Position numbers and translations under genes: made by a program. Positions 37,886 to 46,091 of a stretch of DNA of 64,000 nt are shown piece after piece. The stretch is taken from assembly GCF_003367375.1 (NCBI RefSeq), contig NZ_CP031416.1, forward strand, positions 1,247,501-1,311,500. Direction: 5' to 3'. The DNA comes from Gallaecimonas mangrovi (GTDB lineage: Bacteria > Pseudomonadota > Gammaproteobacteria > Enterobacterales > Gallaecimonadaceae). Within the stretch, counting starts at the first letter, position 1. Each line of letters begins with the position of its first letter. The notes below the pieces were generated by a model that searched no databases, was not told the DNA's origin, and saw nothing but the letters and a program-made list of their open reading frames with translations.

Positions 37886-38665
37886 ATGTCTCTGAACTCA
37901 AAAGTGATTTTAGTAACAGGGGCGGCGCAAGGGATTGGCCGTGGTATCGCGCTTCGTCTGGCCCAGGAAGGGGCCGACTTGGCCTTGGTTGACCTTAAGC
38001 TCGACAAGCTTGAAAACGTTAAAAAAGAGGTGGAAGCCTTGGGGCGAAGAGCCACCGCTTTTGCCGCCGATGTCAGTAACCGCAGCAATATCTATGAAGC
38101 CATCGACCATGCCGAGAAAACCCTTGGTGGTTTTGATGTGATGGTTAATAACGCCGGTATTGCCGAGGTAAACCCGCTTGCGGACGTTGAGCCGGAAGAA
38201 GTGGAAAAAATCTTTCGCATTAATGTCAACGGCGTGCTGTGGGGCATTCAGGCGGCTGCAAAAAAATTTCAGGCTCGTAAGCAAAAAGGCAAAATCATTT
38301 CTGCCTCTTCCATTGCCGGCCATGACGGCTTTGCCATGCTGGGCATTTATTCTGCCACCAAGTTTGCAGTGCGGGCGTTAACCCAAGCGGCGGCCAAGGA
38401 ATACGCCAGCAGCGGTATTACCGTTAATGCCTATTGCCCCGGCATTGTTGGTACCGACATGTGGGTGGAAATTGACGAGCGGTTTTCACAATTAACCGGT
38501 GCACCAAAAGGTGAAACCTACAAAAAATACGTGGAAGGCATTGCCCTTGGTCGGCCACAAACCCCGGAAGATGTGGCAGCCCTGGTGGCCTTTTTAGCCA
38601 GCGACGATGCCGACTATATTACCGGCCAGGCCATTTTGACCGATGGCGGTATGGTTTATCGCTAA
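37886..38665 (+). CDS. Short-chain dehydrogenase, acetoin/diacetyl reductase (BudC-like)
   Basis: A 259-residue SDR. The cofactor loop [11 protein letters not shown] (about residues 13-23), NNAG near 90, and active-site Ser in SASSIAGH with Tyr155-x-x-x-Lys159 (IYSATKFA) are present. The segment [16 protein letters not shown] and the end [15 protein letters not shown] match diacetyl/acetoin reductases that make acetoin or 2,3-butanediol with NADH. The ATG at 37886 follows AGAAGGA. It lies between the aldehyde and alcohol dehydrogenase genes. Confidence 0.88.
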   Translation: MSLNSKVILVTGAAQGIGRGIALRLAQEGADLALVDLKLDKLENVKKEVEALGRRATAFAADVSNRSNIYEAIDHAEKTLGGFDVMVNNAGIAEVNPLADVEPEEVEKIFRINVNGVLWGIQAAAKKFQARKQKGKIISASSIAGHDGFAMLGIYSATKFAVRALTQAAAKEYASSGITVNAYCPGIVGTDMWVEIDERFSQLTGAPKGETYKKYVEGIALGRPQTPEDVAALVAFLASDDADYITGQAILTDGGMVYR

Positions 38666-38677
38666 AAGGAAAAGCCG

Positions 38678-39661
38678 ATGCATGCCATGGTGCTCAATGA
38701 TATTGGCAAGCCACTGGTTTGGACCGAGCTTGCCGACCCAATCCCGGGCCCAGGCGAGGTGCGTTTGTCGGTGCTGGCCTGTGGCGTGTGCCGCACCGAC
38801 CTGCATGTGGTCAACGGCGAACTTCCAAACCCGGTACTGCCCATTATCCCCGGCCATGAAATTGTTGGCCGGATTGATGCTATCGGCGAGGGGGTTAGCG
38901 GCTTTAGCATTGGCGATCGTGTGGGTGTGCCCTGGCTTGGGCACACTTGCGGCCATTGCGCTTATTGCCAGCAGCAACAAGAAAACCTTTGCGACCACCC
39001 GCAATTTACCGGCTTTAGCCGTCATGGCGGTTTTGCCACTGCGGTGGTGGCCGATCATCGGTTTGTGTTTGCCCTTGGCGAGGAGGGTGATGCCGTGGCC
39101 ATGGCGCCGCTACTGTGTGCCGGCTTAATTGGTTGGCGTTCCCTTGCTATGGCAGGCAGTGCCAAACGGCTTGGCCTCTATGGCTTTGGCGCCGCTGCGC
39201 ACATTATTGCCCAAATTGCCTGTCAGCAAGGGCGAGAGGTGTATGCCTTTACCCGTGAAGGCGACACCAGTACCCAAGACTTTGCCAAAACCTTGGGGGC
39301 GGTATGGGCCGGTGGCTCGCAGCAGTTGCCGCCAGTCCCCTTGGACGCCGCCATTATTTTTGCGCCGGTGGGCGCCTTGGTGCCACTGGCACTTAAAGCC
39401 GTGCGTAAGGGCGCAAAGGTAGTCTGTGCAGGCATTCACATGAGCGATATTCCCAGCTTTCCTTATGCGCTGCTGTGGCAAGAACGGCAGTTAGTCTCGG
39501 TTGCCAATTTGACCCGCCAAGACGGTATCGGCTTTTTTGAGCAGCTACACCGGTTTAACGTTGAGGTGCAAACCACAAGGTATCCGCTGCTTAAGGCCAA
39601 TCAAGCCCTGGCTGATCTCAGCGCTGGCCGTTTTGATGGCGCGGCGGTATTGGTGCCTTAA
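38678..39661 (+). CDS. Zinc-dependent alcohol dehydrogenase
   Basis: A 327-residue MDR-family enzyme. Catalytic zinc ligands are in LACGVCRTDLH (Cys) and PGHEIVG (His). Structural zinc is bound by four Cys in HTCGHCAYC and ENLC. The cofactor domain has LGLYGFGAAAHIIAQ near residue 163. Resembles the alcohol dehydrogenases of the AdhA/AdhP group that reduce aldehydes. It is 12 bp after the SDR gene. Confidence 0.92.
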   Translation: MHAMVLNDIGKPLVWTELADPIPGPGEVRLSVLACGVCRTDLHVVNGELPNPVLPIIPGHEIVGRIDAIGEGVSGFSIGDRVGVPWLGHTCGHCAYCQQQQENLCDHPQFTGFSRHGGFATAVVADHRFVFALGEEGDAVAMAPLLCAGLIGWRSLAMAGSAKRLGLYGFGAAAHIIAQIACQQGREVYAFTREGDTSTQDFAKTLGAVWAGGSQQLPPVPLDAAIIFAPVGALVPLALKAVRKGAKVVCAGIHMSDIPSFPYALLWQERQLVSVANLTRQDGIGFFEQLHRFNVEVQTTRYPLLKANQALADLSAGRFDGAAVLVP

Positions 39662-39670
39662 GGAGGCGTT

Positions 39671-39895
39671 ATGGAAAAAACGGCCGCGCAGCTTAAGCAA
39701 GCCATTAGCCAGCTTGGCCCTGGGCCTTTTCACTTTTCAGATCTTTATGGTGACAGCTGGCAACGCCTTTATATTGGCGACAAAGTCAGCTTTGGCCGGC
39801 ATTTTTTACAACAGGTCAGGCAGGGCAACTTTTGGGGTGTTGAAGATACTGGCGGCAAAGACGCGCAAGGCCGCATTTACGTGAAAATCTCGTGA
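39671..39895 (+). CDS. Small DUF1413-like protein
   Basis: A 74-residue soluble protein after a strong AAGGAGG site, 9 bp from the alcohol dehydrogenase gene. GPFHFSDLYGDSWQRL, then IGDKVSFGRHFLQQVRQG, matches the layout of DUF1413 proteins (a domain of unknown function). It may bind nucleic acid or act as a small regulator. Family call is from memory of the pattern and is moderate. No terminator was found after it. Confidence 0.65.
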   Translation: MEKTAAQLKQAISQLGPGPFHFSDLYGDSWQRLYIGDKVSFGRHFLQQVRQGNFWGVEDTGGKDAQGRIYVKIS

Positions 39896-40026
39896 TCTCT
39901 TTAGTTTGTTAGTGGGTGGCTGGCCAAGGTGGCGGTGGGCTGCTATTACCTTAGTGGCTGATTTAACCAAGTCTTAAGTTGCCTTTCCTAAGGTAAAAAT
40001 AACTCACACCGTATTGGCCTTCGTTT

Positions 40027-41658
40027 ATGACGACACCACCCGATCTCGTGCAAGCTTCTGTATCCGTTTCTCGCCCATCGTTAAACATCGCCAACACCGA
40101 AGTTCAAACCGCCACTTATAGCCATTCGCTTTGGTTACTGGGCGCTTTCGGCTTGATGCTGATTTTGGCGAGGCTGCTGGCGTTTCCACTGTTGCCCGTT
40201 GATGAAACCCGCTATATGTCGGTGGCGTGGGAAATGGCGCAGTCGGGCAATTGGCTGGTGCCGCATCTTAATGGCCAACCTTACGCGCAAAAGCCACCGA
40301 TGATGTTTTGGCTGATTAATATCCTTTGGCAACTGGGTATTGATAACAGCATGATGGCTCGCCTGGTTATGCCGTTTATGGGGCTATTAAACATCTTCGC
40401 GTTGCGGGCGCTGGTACTGTGTTTAGTACCCGCAGGCTCAGATTTGGCGAAAAGAGCGCCCTGGTTTTTACTGACCCTGATGCCCTGGGTGGTGTACGCG
40501 CCGCTCAATATGTTTGACATGACCATGAGCCTTTTTGTGCTGTTAGCGTCGGTAGCGCTATTTAAAGCCCAGCGGCATCACCGCTGGTTACTGGCAAGCG
40601 GCGTTGCAGTAGGCCTTGGCATGCTCACCAAAGGGCCGGTGTTCTTTTTGTACTGGTTGCCCTTGGTACTGTTGGCCAAGTATTGGCGGCCCGAAAGCCT
40701 GATGCTGAAACGCTGGTACAGCGGTGTGTTGCTGGCAAGCATTATCGGTATTGGCGTGATTTTGGCGTGGGCCATTCCAGCGGCCATTCACGGCGGCCCC
40801 GCCTATGCCGACGCCATCTTTTGGAAGCAATCGGCTGGCCGGGTTGATGATGCTTTTGCCCACAGTCACCCTTGGTACTGGTACCTGCCGTTGCTGCCGC
40901 TATTGTGGATGCCTTGGATATTAACGCCGTTTTGGAAAGGCGGCCTGGCAAACAACCCCTGGCAACGTTTTGCGCTTTGCGGCGTCTTGCCGCAGTTGCT
41001 GCTGTTTAGCCTTGTCAGCGCCAAGCAGGTGCATTATTTGATACCCACCTTGCCTTATGCCGCCTTGTGGTTTGCCAGTAAGTGGCCAGTGCTGAAAACC
41101 AAAACCGCGTTTCTGCTTTTCCCGCTGCTGGTTATAACGGTATTTCTAGCGGTCATTCCTGAAATTACCCGTCACTATTTCCCGGCCGAACAGCTACCGG
41201 TGTGGACCAGAGCTTTAGCGGTGATTCCCATGCTGTTGGCGGTTTGGGTGTGGCGTAAGCCGCTGGCGGTGGTGGTGGCCTTTCCCATAGCGCTGCAACT
41301 GGCATTGTGTCTGGCTGGGGTGATGATCCATCACTACTACGACCTGCGTCCCTTTGCCAAGGCGGTCACTGCGCTGCAGCAGCAAGGGGTAGCGGTTGCC
41401 TATATTGGCCACTATGCCGATGAGTTTCGCTATTTGGGCCGAGGCAACCAGAACCTCGATGTGGTGTCAGACAACGATGCCAGTGCTGTCACCCAATGGG
41501 CCAATACTCACCCCGCTGGCCAGATGGTCACCATTATTAAAAAGCCCGATGCCAAACTGCGCGCCGAAGCGACGCTGGTGGCGCCCTATCGCAGCCGTTA
41601 CTTAGTGATGGTGCCAAGCCGTTACTGGCAACCGCTTTATCTGGAAATGAAGCAATAA
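40027..41658 (+). CDS. ArnT-like glycosyltransferase (PMT family, GT83-type)
   Basis: A 543-residue inner-membrane glycosyltransferase with about 11-12 helices. The first periplasmic loop has LPVDETRYMSVAWEMAQSG, where the Asp-Glu pair is the expected catalytic site of the PMT/ArnT fold, followed by QPYAQKPPMMFWLI. Such enzymes move sugars from polyprenyl phosphate to lipid A or proteins in the periplasm. No arnBCAD genes are nearby, so aminoarabinose transfer is only one option. Stands alone, with 131 bp before it. Confidence 0.88.
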   Translation: MTTPPDLVQASVSVSRPSLNIANTEVQTATYSHSLWLLGAFGLMLILARLLAFPLLPVDETRYMSVAWEMAQSGNWLVPHLNGQPYAQKPPMMFWLINILWQLGIDNSMMARLVMPFMGLLNIFALRALVLCLVPAGSDLAKRAPWFLLTLMPWVVYAPLNMFDMTMSLFVLLASVALFKAQRHHRWLLASGVAVGLGMLTKGPVFFLYWLPLVLLAKYWRPESLMLKRWYSGVLLASIIGIGVILAWAIPAAIHGGPAYADAIFWKQSAGRVDDAFAHSHPWYWYLPLLPLLWMPWILTPFWKGGLANNPWQRFALCGVLPQLLLFSLVSAKQVHYLIPTLPYAALWFASKWPVLKTKTAFLLFPLLVITVFLAVIPEITRHYFPAEQLPVWTRALAVIPMLLAVWVWRKPLAVVVAFPIALQLALCLAGVMIHHYYDLRPFAKAVTALQQQGVAVAYIGHYADEFRYLGRGNQNLDVVSDNDASAVTQWANTHPAGQMVTIIKKPDAKLRAEATLVAPYRSRYLVMVPSRYWQPLYLEMKQ

Positions 41659-41718
41659 GCCCCTTTGTTTAACGGCGCTTTTGGCGTTAAATGAGCACAA
41701 TTGAAGGCAGGAGGCGAC

Positions 41719-42339
41719 ATGCAAGACGTAATGGCAGTGGTGGCGATAAGCGGCGCCTTGGCAGTGGGGGCCATGAGCCCGGGCCCGACTTTTGTGGTGG
41801 TGGCACGTAACGCCGCAGGCCTATCGCGGCAACACGGTTTTGCCACAGCGCTTGGCAGTGGTTTAGGAGCGGCGGTATTTGCCGTACTGGCATTGCTGGG
41901 CTTACATGCGGTGCTGGCGGCGGTGCCCATGGCCTTTTGGGCGCTGAAGATAGTGGGCGGCTGCTATCTCCTGTTCCTTGCTTACAAGATTTTGCGCCAT
42001 GCCAAGTCGCCACTGGCCTTTAACGGCACCGAGAGTCGCCCGGCAGGGCTCTTTAAAACCTTTTTATTTGGGCTGATGACGCAGCTTTCTAACCCCAAAA
42101 CGGCCATTGTCTTTGCCGGGGTGTTTTCGGCATTACTGCCGGCGCATATTGCCCTTTGGCTTTACTTGGCGCTGCCCTTGGCGGCCTTTAGTGTTGATAC
42201 CCTTTGGTATGTATTAGTGGCGTTTTTATTGTCAGCCGAAAAGCCGCGGCAAACCTACCTGCGCGCCAAAACCGCTATTGATAGAACCGCAGGCGCGGTG
42301 ATGACCCTATTGGGGCTTAAATTGCTATTCACTCGCTGA
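41719..42339 (+). CDS. LysE/RhtB family amino-acid exporter
   Basis: A 206-residue inner-membrane protein with about six helices. The hallmark ALAVGAMSPGPTFVVVARNAA is at the N-terminus. LMTQLSNPKTAIVFAGVF is the second conserved element. The ATG at 41719 follows GGCAGGAGG; an in-frame TTG 18 bases upstream is less likely. Exported amino acid not known. Its 3' end overlaps the convergent GNAT gene by 15 bp. Confidence 0.9.
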   Translation: MQDVMAVVAISGALAVGAMSPGPTFVVVARNAAGLSRQHGFATALGSGLGAAVFAVLALLGLHAVLAAVPMAFWALKIVGGCYLLFLAYKILRHAKSPLAFNGTESRPAGLFKTFLFGLMTQLSNPKTAIVFAGVFSALLPAHIALWLYLALPLAAFSVDTLWYVLVAFLLSAEKPRQTYLRAKTAIDRTAGAVMTLLGLKLLFTR

Positions 42340-42882
42340 GTGAAGCTCAAGTCGGTAGGGAACAAAAAGGCCCAACTCGCCAGAGGGGGCCTTTTCTTTT
42401 TGAGCCGGGCCTTGGGCCTTAAAACCGGCTTTTAATAGCGTGCGTGCAGAAGCGGTGTTGTCAGGGCTGGTGCGGGCATCAAGGGTGCAAAGCTGCATTT
42501 TCTTGGCAAGGGTTGCGGCTAAGGCCAAGCCTTTAGCGGCAAGGCCCAAGCCGCGTGCGAAAGGCAGCAGCCAATAACCCACTTCGGCCCGTTGTTGGCT
42601 AATGTCATACAGCACCAAGCTGCCGATAAAGCGGTCTTGCTCGGTCTCTGCCAATGTCAGGATCAGTAAATTACCCCGCGTTAAACCCTGTTCGATGTCG
42701 GTGGCGATTAAGGTGCGCATCAGCTGTTCGCTGTAGTGGCTAAGTGGCAGGTGAGCAAAGGTTTTCACTAACGGGTCTTCGCTGCCAAGCGCGTAGGGCA
42801 AGGCGTCGGCATCGGTCATGGCTCTTAGCCGAAGCCCGTCATCTTCTAGCGGTAGCAGGGGGCGAATGTCTGGCACCGTCAA
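42325..42882 (-). CDS. GNAT acetyltransferase, RimJ/RimL type
   Basis: A 185-residue acetyltransferase. The acetyl-CoA loop lies in LPFARGLGLAAKGLALAATLA (about residues 108-128), preceded by AEVGYWL, typical of ribosomal-protein Ser/Ala acetyltransferase relatives. TSPDNTASARTLLKAGF is the conserved C-terminal element. Overlaps the convergent LysE gene at its 3' end. Confidence 0.85.
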   Translation of the reverse strand: MTVPDIRPLLPLEDDGLRLRAMTDADALPYALGSEDPLVKTFAHLPLSHYSEQLMRTLIATDIEQGLTRGNLLILTLAETEQDRFIGSLVLYDISQQRAEVGYWLLPFARGLGLAAKGLALAATLAKKMQLCTLDARTSPDNTASARTLLKAGFKAQGPAQKEKAPSGELGLFVPYRLELHSASE

Positions 42883-42944
42883 TACCTGTTGAAAACACCT
42901 ATGGCCAGTATCTAAAAGTCACTTTCTTTTAGCAATGCGTTGAT

Positions 42945-43424
42945 TCAAATGCCTTTGTTTTCTAAATCCAGTAACCACGCTTTACGTGCCAAGCCGCCGG
43001 CGTAACCGGTTAGCTGGCCGTTGGCACCAATAACCCGGTGACAAGGCACAATCACCGACAGCGGATTACGGCCGTTGGCCGCGGCCACGGCGCGCACGGC
43101 GCTGGGTTTGCCCAAACGCTTTGCAAGTTCACCGTAAGAGCAGGTTTGGCCGAAAGGAATTTGCCGAAGACCTTGCCATACCTGCTGCTGAAAGGCGGTG
43201 CCTTTGGGGGCCAGCGGCAAGGTAAAGTGCTGGCGCTTGCCTTGGAAAAATTCGGTTAGCTGCTGAGCGGCCTCGGTCAGTACCGGCTGCGCCTTGGCTG
43301 TCTGCCAGTCACTGTGTTCAGGGAAATGCTTTTGACCGTCAAACCAGGCGCCAATTAAGGCGCCGTTTTCTGCCACCAAATGCAAAGGGCCAAGTGGGGT
43401 GTCGAGTGCTAAATGGGCTTTCAT
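42945..43424 (-). CDS. ogt: Methylated-DNA--protein-cysteine methyltransferase
   Basis: A 159-residue suicide repair protein removing methyl from O6-methylguanine. The active site [10 protein letters not shown] has the acceptor Cys near residue 125, and [15 protein letters not shown] is the helix-turn-helix. The ATG at 43424 overlaps the stop of the upstream Ada-AlkA gene (ATGA), which means coupled translation; an in-frame ATG at 43436 is possible. Size fits Ogt. Confidence 0.94.
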   Translation of the reverse strand: MKAHLALDTPLGPLHLVAENGALIGAWFDGQKHFPEHSDWQTAKAQPVLTEAAQQLTEFFQGKRQHFTLPLAPKGTAFQQQVWQGLRQIPFGQTCSYGELAKRLGKPSAVRAVAAANGRNPLSVIVPCHRVIGANGQLTGYAGGLARKAWLLDLENKGI

Positions 43425-44824
43425 AAACGGCTCCAAAGATGCTGGGTGGCATAAGCGCGCCAGGGGCTAAAAGTGGCCATGTGTTCGGCTAACGCTTTGG
43501 GCTTGTCAATGGCGGTGGCGGTTTTAAGGCCGTAGTCGTTTTCTGGCCAGGCATCGGGCCAATGCAGTGCTCGCATGGCAATGTAGCTGGCGGTCCAGGG
43601 GCCAATTCCCGGTAGTGCTTGCAGGGCTTCGGTTACCTGGTCAATGTCTGCGGCGGGGGTTAAATCCAAACCGGCATTAACGGCCTCGGCCAGGGCTAAA
43701 ATAGCCTTGCTGCGGGTGCGCAGCACCCCAAGCTCGCCAAGGGTTTTTGGGGCCAATTGGCTAATGGTTTGTGCGTCAGGGAAATAGTGGCTTAGGCCTG
43801 CTGGCGCCTCTTGGCAACGCTCGCCAAGGGCGGCAACCCTGCCGGCCAGGGTACGCGCAGCCGCCACGGTAATTTGCTGGCCTAAAATGGCGCGAACGGC
43901 CATTTCAAAACCGTCAAAGGCGCCGATGGCTCTAAGCCCCGGGTTGTCTACTAGGTTACCTAAGGCGCGCTCGACGTCAGCGGGACTGGCGTCAAGGTCA
44001 AAAAGGTGGCGAAGGCGACTGAGCACCGGCGCTACCGCTAATTGCAAAGACGCACTGAGGGTGACGCTGATGCTGTTACCTTCGCAACTGGCGCTTAGCC
44101 AACCTTGGTGACGTTTGCCTTGGTAGTAAAGACTCACGGTTCGCCAATAGCGGTTGTTTTCAACCTTCTCAACCCCCTCGATAGCGCGGCCCGCTAAAAA
44201 ACGCAACAATGCTTGCCAATCCAGCGGCGGCCTGAAACTCAAATGGCAGTGAATGTTTTGCCCTTGTTTGGCCGGGGTGCGGCGCAATTGGCTTGGGCTT
44301 AGCCGGTAGCGGCTGGCAAAAAGGCTGTTCATTCTTCTGACACTGCCAAAGCCAGCTGCCATGGCAACAGCGGTAACCGGCAGGGCGGTTTCAGCCAGCA
44401 ACTTTTTGGCCAGTAATAGCCGCTGGGTTTGCACATAAGCAACCGGGGTTACGCCAAAGTGTTCGCTAAAGGTGCGGCGCAAGTGGCGGTCTGTAACGCC
44501 CAATTGGGCCGCCAATTGTTCAAGGCCGGTAAAGTCGCCACCGCGCATGGCTTCTTCGGCGCGCTTGGCTAAGCGGTTAGCACTGTCACTCCAGGCTTGG
44601 CCCGGTGCCAGTTCCGGGCGGCACTTAAGGCAGGGGCGAAACCCGGCTGCTTCCGCTTCGGCAGCACTGGCAAAATAGCGGCAGTTGTCAGCAAGCGGTT
44701 TTCGCGCCGGGCAAACAGGGCGGCAATAAATACCGGTACTTAAGACGCCGGCAAAAAAGCGCCCATCAAAGCGAGTGTCGCGGCTAATCAGCGCTTGGTA
44801 ACACGCGGTGTCGGTAAGGTCCAT
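43421..44824 (-). CDS. Ada-type regulator fused to AlkA DNA glycosylase
   Basis: A 467-residue fusion. Residues about 1-80 form the Ada metal-binding domain with the four Cys in [12 protein letters not shown] and FRPCLKC; AraC-type helix-turn-helix motifs occupy about 85-185. Residues about 190-467 form the AlkA N-terminal and HhH-GPD glycosylase domains, with [17 protein letters not shown] and catalytic Asp in PENDYGLK. It should sense methyl phosphotriesters, activate transcription and remove alkylated bases. Ogt, the activity it lacks, is encoded next, overlapping by 4 bases. Confidence 0.93.
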   Translation of the reverse strand: MDLTDTACYQALISRDTRFDGRFFAGVLSTGIYCRPVCPARKPLADNCRYFASAAEAEAAGFRPCLKCRPELAPGQAWSDSANRLAKRAEEAMRGGDFTGLEQLAAQLGVTDRHLRRTFSEHFGVTPVAYVQTQRLLLAKKLLAETALPVTAVAMAAGFGSVRRMNSLFASRYRLSPSQLRRTPAKQGQNIHCHLSFRPPLDWQALLRFLAGRAIEGVEKVENNRYWRTVSLYYQGKRHQGWLSASCEGNSISVTLSASLQLAVAPVLSRLRHLFDLDASPADVERALGNLVDNPGLRAIGAFDGFEMAVRAILGQQITVAAARTLAGRVAALGERCQEAPAGLSHYFPDAQTISQLAPKTLGELGVLRTRSKAILALAEAVNAGLDLTPAADIDQVTEALQALPGIGPWTASYIAMRALHWPDAWPENDYGLKTATAIDKPKALAEHMATFSPWRAYATQHLWSRL

Positions 44825-44900
44825 TGGCCACCTCCAATCAAGATGCCACTATCATAGCGAGCCAGCTTAGCGCTGACTCGCCATTTTCGGACCTGGACTT

Positions 44901-46022
44901 TTAATGACTGAGCACGGCCTTAAGGGCGGCTAAGCAAAGACTGACATTTTCGCGGCGGGCTCCATAACCCATCAGGCCAATTCGCCAGGCTTTACCGGCA
45001 AAGTCGCCAAGACCGGCCCCTATCTCAAGGTTGTAGTCGTTAAGCAGTTGGCTGCGAATGGCCGCATCATTTACGCCATCAGGAATGGTTACCGTGTTTA
45101 ACTGGGGAAGCCGCTCGGCTTGGGGCACGATAAAATGGAGCCCCAATTCGTGAAGACCCTCGGCCAGTAATTGGTGCATTTGCTGGTGGCGCTGCCAGCT
45201 GCGCTCAAGCCCTTCGTTGTGTAATTGCAGCAAGGCTTCATGCAGGGCATAAAGGCTATTGACGGGGGCGGTGTGGTGATAACTGCGTTTGCCGTCACCT
45301 TGCCAGTAGCCCATGACCAGGCTTTGGTCTAAAAACCAGCTTTGTACCGGGGTTTTGCGGGCTTTGATTTTTGCAACCGCGCTGGGGCTGAAGCTAACCG
45401 GCGATAAGCCCGGTACGCACGACAGGCACTTTTGGCTGCCGGAGTAAACGGCATCAATGCCCCATTCATCAACCTTGACCGGTACGCCGCCAAGGGACGT
45501 CACGGTATCGACAATGCTGAGCATGCCGGCGTTTTTAGCCAAAGCGCAGAGCGTTTTAGCGTCGGACAGGGCGCCAGTTGAGGTTTCGCCGTGGACGAAG
45601 GCTAAGAATTTGGCGTCGGGGTGGCTTGCAATAGCGGCCTGCACTTTTTCTATTTCAACCGCTCTTCCCCAAGGGCTATCTACTACCACGGCTTCGGCGC
45701 CGAGGCGTTTGACGTTCTCCAGCATCCGGCCACCAAAAACGCCATTGCGGCAAACGATGACTTTTTCACCGGCTTCAACCAGATTGACAAAACAGGCTTC
45801 CATGCCCGCGCTGCCTGGGGCAGAGATGGCAAGTGTCATCGGGTTTTCGGTTTGAAAGGCGTACTGCAACAAAGCCTTAAGTTCGTCCATCATCTGGATA
45901 AAAAGCGGATCAAGGTGGCCTATGGCGGGGCGGCTTTGCGCGGCTAATACGCTCGGGTACACATCTGACGGACCAGGGCCCATTAAAATGCGCCGGGGCG
46001 GAATAAAGGATTGGTAATGCAT
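44901..46022 (-). CDS. Class V aminotransferase (alanine-glyoxylate/serine-pyruvate type)
   Basis: A 373-residue PLP enzyme. It opens PPRRILMGPGPSDVYPSVL as in alanine-glyoxylate aminotransferases. GSQKCLSCVPGLSPVSF has the PLP lysine (about residue 195). The end has WRIGLMGYGARRENV. It moves an amino group between alanine or serine and a 2-oxo acid. The ATG at 46022 is preferred to one 33 bases upstream because of the family start. Substrate is not certain. Confidence 0.9.
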   Translation of the reverse strand: MHYQSFIPPRRILMGPGPSDVYPSVLAAQSRPAIGHLDPLFIQMMDELKALLQYAFQTENPMTLAISAPGSAGMEACFVNLVEAGEKVIVCRNGVFGGRMLENVKRLGAEAVVVDSPWGRAVEIEKVQAAIASHPDAKFLAFVHGETSTGALSDAKTLCALAKNAGMLSIVDTVTSLGGVPVKVDEWGIDAVYSGSQKCLSCVPGLSPVSFSPSAVAKIKARKTPVQSWFLDQSLVMGYWQGDGKRSYHHTAPVNSLYALHEALLQLHNEGLERSWQRHQQMHQLLAEGLHELGLHFIVPQAERLPQLNTVTIPDGVNDAAIRSQLLNDYNLEIGAGLGDFAGKAWRIGLMGYGARRENVSLCLAALKAVLSH

Positions 46023-46091
46023 TTTGTGATCTCTTTGCTGCGTTGTTTTATTCAAGAGTGCAAAGAGAACAAGGCTAGCGCAACTGTGGCG

